64,000 nucleotides of DNA from Prevotella melaninogenica. Its GTDB lineage: Bacteria; Bacteroidota; Bacteroidia; Bacteroidales; Bacteroidaceae. The stretch spans positions 374,501 through 438,500 of the forward strand of contig NZ_CP072347.1 in the NCBI RefSeq assembly GCF_018127925.1, in the 5' to 3' direction. A program made the position numbers and the translations under genes. A model generated the notes under the pieces. It saw only the letters and a list, made by a program, of their open reading frames with translations, ran no database searches and was not told where the DNA came from. Numbering within the stretch: the first letter of the stretch is position 1; every line of letters begins with the position of its first letter. Shown here piece by piece: positions 43,701 to 52,360 of the stretch.

Positions 43701-43804
43701 TTAATCCAAAGTCTTTCAACACAAATGAGTTGCCAGCAGGTGTTTACCTCGTTAAGATGCAGAACAATAATGTTATCCGTACACAGAAAGTTACTATTAA
43801 GTAA
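40769..43804 (+). CDS. GH85-like endo-beta-N-acetylglucosaminidase 1 with T9SS-type tail
   Basis: A 1011-residue secreted protein (signal peptide ending GAAAQ). The catalytic region (about 115-400) resembles GH85: FGAWNYG, DAAHRNGTSIFAGIKFF, and GFDGINYNWE with Asn218-x-Glu220 in the place of the Asn/Glu pair that hydrolyses the GlcNAc-GlcNAc core of N-glycans. A beta-sandwich (about 465-600) and an FN3-like domain follow, then a GEVED-like domain (AWMDFDGDHQFNPDN, about 720-905). The last 70 residues (WVFSVDGQTVKSL, LPAGVYLVKMQNN) look like a T9SS sorting domain. It lies behind SusC/SusD and is the most divergent of the three enzymes. Confidence 0.82.
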   Translation: MKKKITLSAWVVAAMLAMAPMGAAAQTAGMSPTASTQVYDLSKLSDQVLLEHFAKLADQGKKYPTDADLKEWGIKDEVEFIRSHVKKRAIESRADRLIKDTYEKRNLFMNIPGGAGKNLGGYPSKTFANDNFSMWNYTNLFGAWNYGLFQAPGSWADAAHRNGTSIFAGIKFFDHTTGGAANSWADFIMTRNADGSFRYTHPIINCMRFLGFDGINYNWESTNKYRETNNIAFHKELYRIAKEEGFNDFKIMYYTTNQSLTSYNSSYMWGQNPENRISEVMLNYASSDFSWNIGESVREAERTMGSADGLYAGVWIVSMDRRWNSLDNQDAKRCGICLWGEHAESRFWSYNTGGDALSRMSNYQEYLERAFSGGNRNPLSRPEISNTGNNVEAQGSTPPLKTFAGLASWIPERTAISGKLPFATHFNMGNGELYNYKGKKTAGSWYNMSSQDIVPTYRWLVVNAGTETASTAIQPSLTNEDAYTGGACLSLKGVSNAGATDVVLYKTNLTPSKGKVVAKVAIKTGKEGTTDSKLSLIVRVNGAWKVYPVGNTDNSNWTEKRIELNDITTNQKIDRIGLRVNNPDANYKVLVGKLEINDDVTATPANVKDLTIQVKEETKTSLSVKAVWGIDKESGSAPIVYNDDANIDHFEILYKNGQNGTVSEIGRTSQWATFVPNIQFTSVDDKPFIGVRAVGTDLKTYSKIVWKEVPRANQADLPKAKDDSYGTVELDNSAAGADVAKKIRYVEKFQTEGGTENINYTASGPAHNETNYVDATDQKLVVAQGAKVKVKIKGYKATEYTDGSHDDLRYCMGKAWMDFDGDHQFNPDNLSDKPESGECVLFFGKVRAGVPEQVERLNEYEFTVPQDAKPGKSRIRLVFCDAWFQGGLTPTGKFNKGFAIDFDVEITGTNTPRPGKVDTHDKGTADQPEMLEGGSTNIETANAGAASSVVVAGGQVVFKNVERAWVFSVDGQTVKSLVNPKSFNTNELPAGVYLVKMQNNNVIRTQKVTIK

Positions 43805-43818
43805 TAAGTAATCTCTTA

Positions 43819-43873
43819 GGAATAAGGTTATCTGGCTTGATTTCATCGAGTCGGGTAACCTTGTTCCGCTTTT
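43819..43873 (+). terminator. Terminator-like hairpin after GH85-like gene 1
   Basis: GGAATAAGGTTA (43819-43830) pairs with GGTAACCTTGTTCC (43853-43866) with small interruptions, and the inner part GGCTTGA/TCGAGTC also pairs. A short TTTT lies in the tail. Confidence 0.6.
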
Positions 43874-44196
43874 ATAGGTAAAGTTTTTAGCTGTCTTTTA
43901 ACAACTAATTACTCATAGCCAAGCTACATTTTGAAAAGTTATAAGCCATCAACACGAGTGGTGTTTACCATTAGCACAACACGTGCGGGGCGTTAGCACA
44001 TCAGATGAAGACGGTAAGAGGAATTCATTAGGATTACGTTGTAAGTCAATAGTGAATAACTCATGTGGGAAATAAGAGCAGACAGCACTGCTTTAGAATC
44101 TTGTCCTTGGACATAAGCTATACTCCTTAAAGGGAGAAAGCAGATATAAGTCGTAATTAGATTTACAATTATTCAATAACAAAACCCAAATCAATT
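43874..44196. other. Gene-free spacer between GH85-like genes 1 and 2
   Basis: No coding frame seen. Contains TTAGCACAACACGTGCGGGG and GCGTTAGCAC (43974-44000), which shares the 11-mer GTGCGGGGCGT with the hairpin upstream of rpoD (3755-3765). No clear TAnnTTTG promoter was found. Confidence 0.4.
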
Positions 44197-47100
44197 ATGA
44201 GAAGAATTCATTTACTTCTTTTTGGTTGCTGCCTGATTCCATCTACTTTGATGGCGCAGGAACTTAAGAGCAACTATATTCAGTGGGGCTTTGAATCTCA
44301 GCAGTTTCCAAACAAACTTCGCAGTTGGTCAAAGTCTAACCCTAAAATCAATGATGATGATAACTTCTTCATCTCTCGTGTAAAACCAAAGCAGCGTTTC
44401 CGTTACGAAGGAACACAGGTTCGTACGGACCTTACAGAGACAAACGACAAGAAGCTCCTTGCTTGGCTGCCATGGAACGTGCCAAGTAAGAACGCTCTCC
44501 CTGATGGTGTCTTCGACTCTGAGGTATTCTCAATGTGGCCTTACGTAACTCACTGGGGTGACTGGAACTGCGGCTTAGGTCGTATTCCTGCAGCTTTGTT
44601 GGACGTTGCACATAAGAATGGTGTAGCTGTATCTTCTGTTGCTGGTATTCCTGATGGTCAGCTTAAAGGTGAGTGGAGTAGATCACTGACTACACTCGCA
44701 GGTTCTGATATTCAGACTGTAGCTGACTATATGAAGTACTACGGTTATGACGGTTTCGGTTATAACTCTGAGTTTTCTGAGTATTATACTGCAGGTCGTG
44801 TTACAAAAGCAGTTAGAGATTTCCACGTAAAACTCAACAAAGCAATCAGACCTTATAATCCTATTTTTGAAAATATTTGGTATGATGGTACTAATGATCA
44901 AGGTCGTGTTACTTTCGACCAAGGTCTGGGCGATCATAACAAGACTATCTTCGGTGAAAGTGGTAGCGAGGCTGCAGACCTTTTCTTCAACTATAACTGG
45001 AACCGTTCTTGGTTATTGGAGAATTCAGTAGCTAAGGCTGAGGAACTTCACCGTAACCCATTGGACCTCTACGCAGGTTTCAATATGCAGGGAGGCGAAC
45101 CAAAAACATATAGTACTGTACGTTGGCCGCTTTTGAAGAAGTACCCAATCTCAATCGGTCTTTGGGGTGCTCACTCACAGAACATGTTCTTTGAGAGTCG
45201 TGGTGAGAAGGGTAGTGACCCAGAGACACAGCAGCGTACTTATATGTTGCGTACTGAGCGTTGGTTCTCAAGCGGTTCACGTAACCCTGTTACTACTCCT
45301 GAGATTTCACACAGCATGCAGTACAATGCTGATAACACAGATTTCCACGGTATGTCAGCTATGATGACCGCACGTAGTTCTATGTCTTGGGACTTGACAC
45401 AGGAGCCATTGATTACTTACTTCAACCTCGGTAACGGTAAGTTCTTCAACTATGGTGGTGTTCGTCAGAACGATCGCCCATGGGCTAACGTAGGTGTACA
45501 GGATTACTTGCCAACATGGCGTTGGTGGTTTGCAAGCAAGTTGCTCGGTCGTACCGCGGCTGATGTTCCTGCAACTGGTCTTGATGCAGAGTTCGTATGG
45601 GACGATGCTTACATGGGTGGTTCTACTGTTCGTGTACATGGTTCTACTCCTAAGGAGTATCTCCACCTCTTCAAGACAAAGTATGCTTTGAAGACAGGCG
45701 ACGTTATCACCTTCCGTTATAAGGTTAAGGGTGGTAAGGCTGATGCTTCTTTGGTATTCGCTACAGAAGATAATGTAAACGCAGAGAAGGCTTATCCAGT
45801 ATTGACAACTGCTGATGAGGCTGATGAGGATAAGTGGGTTGAGAAGACTATCACTGTTGGTGGCGACTTGAACGGTAAGACACTTGCACTCGTTGCACTC
45901 AAGATGGAGAATGCTGCCGACTTGAATCTCTACCTCGGTGAGTTCTCTATCGTTCGTGGTACTTTCGATACTCCAGCTCAGCCACAGATTGTGAAGACAG
46001 CTCTGTTGCATTCTGCAAAGAATGGTGTTGACGGTAAGATTATCTTCAACATGCCTAACACTAAGGCAAAGGGCGAGCCTTGCTACAATACAGACGTGAA
46101 GACTTCTCTCTTCAAGCTCTGGGCACAGCAGGAGGGCAAGGAGCCTATCCTCATGGGTGTAACCACTTCATGGGCAGGTATGTTCTATTCTGTTCCTGTT
46201 GACCTCAAGGGTCAGGGCAAGGTTAAGTTCGGTGTGTCTGCAGTATCTCTTGATATGAAGAAGGAAAGTGCTATCGCTTGGGGCGAGAATCACGAAATCT
46301 TCACAAACTATGACTACAACGACGAAATCAAGGCAGACAAGTCTGTGATTAAGCCAAACGAGGAGTTCACTATCTCTTATGTTGACCCACGTCACGAGGC
46401 TGGTAACTGGAAGATTGTTGATGGTTCTGGTAACGTCGTTGCTCAGGCTGACAACGCTACAGAGATTAAGGTGACTGGCATTGCTAACGTAGGTTTCTAT
46501 AACCTCATTCTCAATGGTAAGGTAGCTTCAACTTCTGGTCGTGTAGACAAGGAAGTAACTTACTCTAACTATGTTCAGATTACTTCTAATGCAGTAGGTG
46601 CTGTTCCTCACATCAACAAGCTGACAGCTGATGAGAGCGAGACAAGTATTGAGGTTGTTGCCAATAAGGAGGTAACAATGAAGTATGAGGGTAAGAAGGC
46701 TGACGGTTCAGGCTCAAGAGGTGTTAAACTCCTTGAGAAACCAGTAGGTGTTAAGGTTTCTGAGCTCGGCTTTAATAATACAAGCAAGAACAATCAGGCT
46801 TGGTCACTCGCATTCTGGGTTAAGTTCAATGGCTTCACTGGTGGTACTCAGATTGTAGATATGCGTCATCCCGGTACTGACTGGCCACAGAATAACTGGG
46901 GTTCTATGTGGACTACATACGATCCTAACACAGGTGTTTATGAGGTGACACTCCGTGAGAAGAATGCTGGTGGTGCTAAGGAGTACAAGCAGCGTTGGAA
47001 GGTTGACTTCGTTCCGGGTGCTTGGACACACTTCGTTTTGGCTATGGAAGGTAACGGTACAGATACCAAGCCTATGGTTTATATCAATGGTAAGGCTGCT

Positions 47101-47949
47101 AAGGCTCATAACTGGGAATATAATGGTCAGCAGGGCGAGGGTCTTAATACAGCTCGTTTTGCAAACAATGCATGGTGGGATGAGAATATTCTCGGTATTG
47201 GCTTTGGTCGTGCTGGAGCAGCTGCTATTAATGGTACTGTTGATGATGTTAAGTTCTTCGACAAGGCTATCTCTGAGGCTGAGGCTACAAAAACAATGAT
47301 GTCTATAGCTACTACAGATGCTGGTATGAAGGCTTACTGGGACTTCGAGTCAGATGCTGCTGCAGACCACTACTTCGCAAGTAAGGTTGGTACTGCTAAG
47401 ATTGCGCACGGTGAGTTGAAGGCAGGTACTGGTGAGGGTGTTACAACGCTTGTTCCAGATGCTCCAACTTATGATGCTGGTAGTGCATTCGTTTCTGGTA
47501 ATTTCCAAGTGACAACTACTGCAGAGTGGACTGCTAAGAAGGCTACTATCACTTCACAGTCAGGTAACGATCAGGCTGGTACAGCGAAGTTGAAGTATGC
47601 TAAGGCTGGTGACTATGAGGTTACATTGACCTTGACCAATGCTCACGGTTCTGACACTCGTACCTTCAAGGTAATTAAGGTGAAGGCTGATCCAACAGGT
47701 ATCAATGGCACTGAGGCTGCTGATATGAAGGTTTACGCAATCGACCGTGACGTATTGTTTGATGTTGAAACACCGGGCAACTACCTCGTTCAGGTATTCT
47801 CTACCAATGGTCAGATGGTTGCAAGTAAGGCTGTTTCTGTCAATGGTGCAGAGTCTGTACGTCTCCATCTTGGTGCTCAGGGCGTTTACGTCGTGAATGT
47901 TAAGAAGGACGGTAAGACACTCCGTACAGTGAAATTTATCTGTAAGTAA
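44197..47949 (+). CDS. GH85-like endo-beta-N-acetylglucosaminidase 2 with LamG- and PKD-like domains
   Basis: 1250 residues, signal peptide to LMAQ (about 21). The GH85-like domain (about 85-470) shows WPYVTHWGDWNCGLGR, DVAHKNGVAV, YYGYDGFGYNSEF with Asn190-x-Glu192, IWYDGTNDQGRVTF and FFNYNWNRSWL, all typical GH85 positions. Then a galactose-binding-like sandwich (TTRSWAGM-type region), an Ig/PKD-like segment, a LamG/concanavalin-like domain (about 864-1045; SLAFWVKFNGF, FVPGAWTHFVLAMEG), a PKD-like domain (about 1100-1165), and a C-terminal sorting-like domain (YLVQVFSTNGQMVASKAV). It is a secreted, probably surface-held enzyme that cuts N-glycans. Closest to enzyme 3. Confidence 0.88.
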   Translation: MRRIHLLLFGCCLIPSTLMAQELKSNYIQWGFESQQFPNKLRSWSKSNPKINDDDNFFISRVKPKQRFRYEGTQVRTDLTETNDKKLLAWLPWNVPSKNALPDGVFDSEVFSMWPYVTHWGDWNCGLGRIPAALLDVAHKNGVAVSSVAGIPDGQLKGEWSRSLTTLAGSDIQTVADYMKYYGYDGFGYNSEFSEYYTAGRVTKAVRDFHVKLNKAIRPYNPIFENIWYDGTNDQGRVTFDQGLGDHNKTIFGESGSEAADLFFNYNWNRSWLLENSVAKAEELHRNPLDLYAGFNMQGGEPKTYSTVRWPLLKKYPISIGLWGAHSQNMFFESRGEKGSDPETQQRTYMLRTERWFSSGSRNPVTTPEISHSMQYNADNTDFHGMSAMMTARSSMSWDLTQEPLITYFNLGNGKFFNYGGVRQNDRPWANVGVQDYLPTWRWWFASKLLGRTAADVPATGLDAEFVWDDAYMGGSTVRVHGSTPKEYLHLFKTKYALKTGDVITFRYKVKGGKADASLVFATEDNVNAEKAYPVLTTADEADEDKWVEKTITVGGDLNGKTLALVALKMENAADLNLYLGEFSIVRGTFDTPAQPQIVKTALLHSAKNGVDGKIIFNMPNTKAKGEPCYNTDVKTSLFKLWAQQEGKEPILMGVTTSWAGMFYSVPVDLKGQGKVKFGVSAVSLDMKKESAIAWGENHEIFTNYDYNDEIKADKSVIKPNEEFTISYVDPRHEAGNWKIVDGSGNVVAQADNATEIKVTGIANVGFYNLILNGKVASTSGRVDKEVTYSNYVQITSNAVGAVPHINKLTADESETSIEVVANKEVTMKYEGKKADGSGSRGVKLLEKPVGVKVSELGFNNTSKNNQAWSLAFWVKFNGFTGGTQIVDMRHPGTDWPQNNWGSMWTTYDPNTGVYEVTLREKNAGGAKEYKQRWKVDFVPGAWTHFVLAMEGNGTDTKPMVYINGKAAKAHNWEYNGQQGEGLNTARFANNAWWDENILGIGFGRAGAAAINGTVDDVKFFDKAISEAEATKTMMSIATTDAGMKAYWDFESDAAADHYFASKVGTAKIAHGELKAGTGEGVTTLVPDAPTYDAGSAFVSGNFQVTTTAEWTAKKATITSQSGNDQAGTAKLKYAKAGDYEVTLTLTNAHGSDTRTFKVIKVKADPTGINGTEAADMKVYAIDRDVLFDVETPGNYLVQVFSTNGQMVASKAVSVNGAESVRLHLGAQGVYVVNVKKDGKTLRTVKFICK

Positions 47950-47958
47950 ATAATTCTG

Positions 47959-48000
47959 TAAGTGCTGGAAGGAGCTCTACTCCTCTGGCACTTATGTTTT
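47959..48000 (+). terminator. Terminator-like hairpin after GH85-like gene 2
   Basis: TAAGTGC (47959-47965) and GCACTTA (47988-47994) with an inner GGAG/CTCC pair, followed by TGTTTTAA. Confidence 0.6.
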
Positions 48001-48168
48001 AACCTAATCTTATTGCTTATAAAAGCATCTAAACTTTAAACTTTGGGTACATAAAAGAATTATAACTAAATAGCATTATTGCTAAACAGAAATAAACAAA
48101 CCTTATATGGCTGTATGTGTATGGCTGTATAAACCTAAATTCATTTATAAACTAAACATTCATTATTC

Positions 48169-51100
48169 ATGAAAAAGATTACTTTATTTGCATCTTTGGC
48201 ATTGGCGAGCTGTCTCAGCATGAGTGCACAGCGTACGCCAACACATCCATTGGACATCCAAGATGCTAAGTTTGAGAACCTGCCTAACTACCTTGAAGCA
48301 TGGTTGAAAGGCGAGATGAAGCAGCCACAGGGCGTCAGCGATATTGACGACCAGTTCTTTATCTCACGTGTTCGCCCACTCGAGCGTATTAAGGATGGTG
48401 ATTATCAGGTGCGCCAAGGCGTGAAGCGCAATCGTAAGATGTGTCTGTGGACACCGCTTGACGACCCTACCGCTCAGTGGAAGGCGCTCCCTCGTTATTG
48501 CTTTGAGGGCGATAACTTTAGTTTGTGGTCATACATTGATATCCACGGAAACTGGACTTCACCTTGGATTCGTTCTACCGCAGGTCTGACTGACGTTGCT
48601 CATAAGAACGGTGTCAGCGTGGGTTGTGTGATGTCTATTGGTTATGGTGCAAGTGTATATCTTAACCAATGGAGACAAGATACCTATAGTAAGGTTCTTT
48701 TCAAGCTGTCGAAAAAGGAGGGAGATAAGTTTATTTATGCCGCTCCTTTCGTTCGCTTGATGAAGTATTATGGTGTGAATGGTATCGGTTTCAACTCAGA
48801 GTTCTATACTAATGCAGCATCAATGAAACAATTGAGTGAGTTCTTTGTGGCGTGTCATAAGGAAGCTGAGAAAATCAATTGGAAGTTTGAAGTACATTGG
48901 TATGATGGCACAGCTGATAGTGGTTATATTCGCTTCGACCGTGGATTAGGTTCTCATAATGAGAAGATCTTTGGTGATAAAGACAATATTGCCACTGATA
49001 TGCTCTTTGCCAATTATAACTGGGACGGTGGATTACTTCGTTCATCTGTAGCTACAGCCAATCGTTTGGGTCGTAGTAGCTTCGATTATTATGCAGGCTT
49101 TGACATTCAAGGTCGTGGTTTGCGCCAGGCAAGTTGGAGCGCATTGTTAGACAATGATATCTCTATCGGTTTCTGGGGTGCTCACAAGCAGAGTCTTATC
49201 CACCAGAGTGCTACCGACAATGGTACATCTGACATTGCTATTCAGAAGACTTATCTGAAGAAGCAGGAGCTTATGTTTAGTGGTGGTTATAACAATCCAG
49301 GTCTGTTACCAGCCATCAATACAGATTGTAATTTGGCGAATGCAAGCTTAAAGAGCTTCCACGGACTTGCAACCTTCCTTACAGCGAAGTCTACTATCCA
49401 GCAGGTTCCATTTGTTTCACGCTTTAACCTTGGTAATGGTTTGAGCTTCCGTAAGGATGGTAAGGTTACCTTCAATCACAAGTGGTACAACCTCAATACG
49501 CAGGATTACATGCCAACATGGCGTTGGTGGATTACTGATGGTTCTGATCAGGTAAACACAGGTAATATCAATAGCCTTGCAAAGGCAGAACTTACCTTCG
49601 ATGATGCTTACTGGGGTGGCTCATGTTTGTCTATCTCTGGTCAGACAGCATTCTCACGTGTGAAACTCTTTAAGACAATGCTTGAGGTAAAGCCAGACTA
49701 TGAGTTCTCTGTTACCTATAAGACGATCGCCGACAAGGACACACATGCTAAGTTCTTTGTAGCCCTGAAGGACCACGTCACCGAGTATAAAGAGGTGGCA
49801 TTGCCAGCTGTTGAGGCAGTAGGCGAGTGGAAGACTTTCACCGTAAAGGCTTCAGACTTAGGTTTGGCTGCTGGTGATAAGGTAGCGATGATGGGTCTTG
49901 TTGTTGAGAATACTCCTGCCAATTATGAGTTGCGTGTTGGTGAGATGGCGCTCCGCGACAATGCAAAAGACTTCGCTACAGCCACTCCAACAATCAAGAA
50001 GGTTGAGATTCTCCGTGGTCGTTACAACGCTTGTGACTTCAAGATGCAGTATGCTTCTAAGGAAGAATCAGGTTGGGAGAAGACTTATAACGATGAGGTA
50101 GGTACATGGTATTATGAAATTTACTTCCAACAGAAAGACCAGCCAGTGCAGTTGCTTACCGCTACAACCTCTTGGGCTGCATACGTTGTTGATGCTCCAA
50201 TGGTATCAGGTGCCGACAAGCGCGACTGCCGTTTCGGTGTACGTGCCGTATCTCCTGATGGTAAGAAGGGTTCTGACATTGTTTGGTCAGAGTATAAGAA
50301 GGTTGCTTACGACCAGCCATTGAGCGATGTCGTTGCTGACCGTCCTGTTATCAAGCCAAACGAAGAGTTCACACTCAAGTATCTTGATGACATGGTTCCT
50401 GCTGCTCAGTCATGGAAGTTGAAGAATGCAGTTACTGGTGCTGTTGTTGCTCAGGGCGAAAGCGGTACAAGTGCTAAGTTTACTGTTCCAACAGAGGGTA
50501 CATACGACCTCGTTGTTATGGATAGCAACGGCAAGGAAAGCATTATCCGTGGTAAGGTAAAGGTGACGCCAGAGGCTACAGGTGCTGTTCCTCAGATTAC
50601 CGATATCACTGCTGACAAGACAACAGAAGTGACTGGTAAGAACGTAACCTACACTTACGAGGGTCGTCTCGGTGAGGGTAAGGCGTCACGTGGTCTTGAG
50701 ATTACCGACCCTAAGATGTTCCGCATCCCTGGTGATGTTCAGCAGGGTAAGTCTTATTCATATGCTCTCTGGTTCAAGGCAGACAAGTTCAGCCATGATA
50801 GTCAGGGTACAAACCTTATCAATAAGAACTCTATCCATGACAAGTGGCCACATAACAACTGGGGTGACCTTTGGGTGACTATCCGTCCAGAGTGGCAGGG
50901 TCATAGAACGAAGCATGAAGCGAATGAGATTTCGTTCAATACTATGGGTTGGACAGCTCACGACAATCCTTATGAGGAAGTGATGTCTACTGGTTACAAT
51001 GTTACTCCAGGTGTATGGAACCATATCGTTGTAACACAGGATGAAGGCAATATGCAGAAGATCTACTTCAACGGTCGTAAGGTGGCTGACCACAGCTTCA

Positions 51101-51948
51101 CAGAGTCTAAGCGTCGTGAGGATGTTGCACAGAGCGATCCACGTATCGATGCTAATAAGGTAGCCGACATCTTCATCGGTGGTGGTGGTGTTTACAAGAG
51201 CGGCTTCAATGGTATCATTGATGAGGTTCAGGTATGGAGCAAGCCACTCTCTGACGATGAGGTGTTGCAGGCGATGAAGGGCTATAAGGAAGGTCAGGTT
51301 CCTACTGACTTGAAGGCTTACTTCACATTCGAGGAGGCTAATGGTATGAAGTTTAAGAATCTCGGTAGTGCAGGTAGTGCTTTTGATGGTTCTGTTGTCG
51401 TTGTCGCTGGTAGTGGTGGCGAGAATACATCAAGTGCTTCTTACGTTGACCAGAAGCCTAACAACGATGTATTAGGCTTCCCTGGTGTTGTCGGTACATA
51501 CGAGATTAAGACAGTTCCTACTTGGACTTTGGGCGATGGTGTTATCTCTTCATCTACAGATAAGACTGCTGTCGTTACCTATGCTGCTCCTGGTAAGAAG
51601 AATGTAACTTTGAAGCTGAAGAACGGCTGGGGTGAAGCTGAGAAGACCGTTGAGGAAATCGTTGAGATTACCTCTGAGGCTAACGCTATCGATGCAGTCG
51701 ATGCTCAACTTGGCTTCTCTGTTTATCCTAACCCATTCGTTGAGAGCGTAAATCTGCGCTTTGCTGAGAATGGTCGTTACACAGTTAACGTGCTCGGTAC
51801 TACTGGCACACTCCTCCAGAGCAATAGCTTTGAGGCTGCACAGGGTCAGGTCGTTAATGTAGCTATCACTGGCGCAAAGGGTATGTACCTCGTTCAGGTG
51901 CTTAAGAATGGTAAGGTTTACAAGACTGTGAAGGTTGTGAAGAAGTAG
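48169..51948 (+). CDS. GH85-like endo-beta-N-acetylglucosaminidase 3 with T9SS sorting domain
   Basis: 1259 residues, signal peptide ending MSAQ. The GH85-like domain (about 95-470) has FSLWSYIDIHGNWTSPW, DVAHKNGVSVGC, YYGVNGIGFNSEF with Asn209-x-Glu211, VHWYDGTADSGYIRF and LFANYNWDGGLL. Its layout follows enzyme 2: sandwich domains, a LamG-like domain (about 863-1060; YALWFKADKF, NVTPGVWNHIVVTQDEGN), a PKD-like segment, then a clear T9SS type A sorting domain starting near 1180 (GFSVYPNPFVESVNLRFAENG) and ending VYKTVKVVKK. It should be secreted through T9SS and attached at the surface. No hairpin terminator follows directly; family F repeats begin 25 bases on. Confidence 0.9.
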   Translation: MKKITLFASLALASCLSMSAQRTPTHPLDIQDAKFENLPNYLEAWLKGEMKQPQGVSDIDDQFFISRVRPLERIKDGDYQVRQGVKRNRKMCLWTPLDDPTAQWKALPRYCFEGDNFSLWSYIDIHGNWTSPWIRSTAGLTDVAHKNGVSVGCVMSIGYGASVYLNQWRQDTYSKVLFKLSKKEGDKFIYAAPFVRLMKYYGVNGIGFNSEFYTNAASMKQLSEFFVACHKEAEKINWKFEVHWYDGTADSGYIRFDRGLGSHNEKIFGDKDNIATDMLFANYNWDGGLLRSSVATANRLGRSSFDYYAGFDIQGRGLRQASWSALLDNDISIGFWGAHKQSLIHQSATDNGTSDIAIQKTYLKKQELMFSGGYNNPGLLPAINTDCNLANASLKSFHGLATFLTAKSTIQQVPFVSRFNLGNGLSFRKDGKVTFNHKWYNLNTQDYMPTWRWWITDGSDQVNTGNINSLAKAELTFDDAYWGGSCLSISGQTAFSRVKLFKTMLEVKPDYEFSVTYKTIADKDTHAKFFVALKDHVTEYKEVALPAVEAVGEWKTFTVKASDLGLAAGDKVAMMGLVVENTPANYELRVGEMALRDNAKDFATATPTIKKVEILRGRYNACDFKMQYASKEESGWEKTYNDEVGTWYYEIYFQQKDQPVQLLTATTSWAAYVVDAPMVSGADKRDCRFGVRAVSPDGKKGSDIVWSEYKKVAYDQPLSDVVADRPVIKPNEEFTLKYLDDMVPAAQSWKLKNAVTGAVVAQGESGTSAKFTVPTEGTYDLVVMDSNGKESIIRGKVKVTPEATGAVPQITDITADKTTEVTGKNVTYTYEGRLGEGKASRGLEITDPKMFRIPGDVQQGKSYSYALWFKADKFSHDSQGTNLINKNSIHDKWPHNNWGDLWVTIRPEWQGHRTKHEANEISFNTMGWTAHDNPYEEVMSTGYNVTPGVWNHIVVTQDEGNMQKIYFNGRKVADHSFTESKRREDVAQSDPRIDANKVADIFIGGGGVYKSGFNGIIDEVQVWSKPLSDDEVLQAMKGYKEGQVPTDLKAYFTFEEANGMKFKNLGSAGSAFDGSVVVVAGSGGENTSSASYVDQKPNNDVLGFPGVVGTYEIKTVPTWTLGDGVISSSTDKTAVVTYAAPGKKNVTLKLKNGWGEAEKTVEEIVEITSEANAIDAVDAQLGFSVYPNPFVESVNLRFAENGRYTVNVLGTTGTLLQSNSFEAAQGQVVNVAITGAKGMYLVQVLKNGKVYKTVKVVKK

Positions 51949-51973
51949 AAAGCAACCACGACTGACCGACCAG

Positions 51974-52343
51974 CCCCTCCCCCTTGCCCCTCCCCCATAG
52001 GGAGGGGAGTGAAATGCGAGATACCCCAATAATAGGGGATGCGATTCTTTAGTGAACTAATCTTTACTGACAGATGGGAAGTACTGGGAACAACTTGCTT
52101 ATGAATAGCAGAAAGATATTTCCTAAGTAATAAGGGGTATCACGCATACCTTATGAATAGCAAAAAGACATTTCCTAAGTAATAAGGGATATCATGCATA
52201 CCTTATGAATAGTAGAAAGAAATTTCCTAAGTAATAAGGGATATCACGTATACCTTATGAATAGCAGAAAGATATTTCCTAAGTAATAAGGGGTATCACG
52301 CATACTACTCCCCTCCCTTTGGGGGAGGGGCAAGGGGGAGGGG
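51974..52343. repeat. Family F element: inverted G/C-rich ends enclosing 52-bp tandem repeats
   Basis: Left end 51974-51996 and right end 52321-52343 are perfect 23-bp inverted repeats. Next inward, GGGAGTGAAATGCG plus GATACCCC on the left (about 52005-52026) mirrors GGGGTATCACGCAT on the right. The whole 370 bp looks like one element between the GH85-like locus and the HutD-family gene. Confidence 0.75.
52098..52305 (+). repeat. Four 52-bp tandem repeats
   Basis: Units at 52098-52149, 52150-52201, 52202-52253 and 52254-52305, all exactly 52 bp, starting CTTATGAATAGCAGAAAG and ending TATCACGCATAC. Units 1 and 4 are identical; units 2 and 3 differ at a few positions. There is no spacer and no CRISPR-like structure. 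Confidence 0.9.
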
Positions 52344-52360
52344 CTTTTATTTTTATTATT

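Noticed and set aside
52098-52305. Four 52-bp direct repeats as a mini CRISPR array
   Set aside because: The units touch each other without spacers, so this is a simple tandem repeat.
52319-52360. N-terminal extension of the HutD-family protein
   Set aside because: It is encoded by the G-rich family F repeat and reads as low-complexity glycine; the ATG at 52361 matches the family start.
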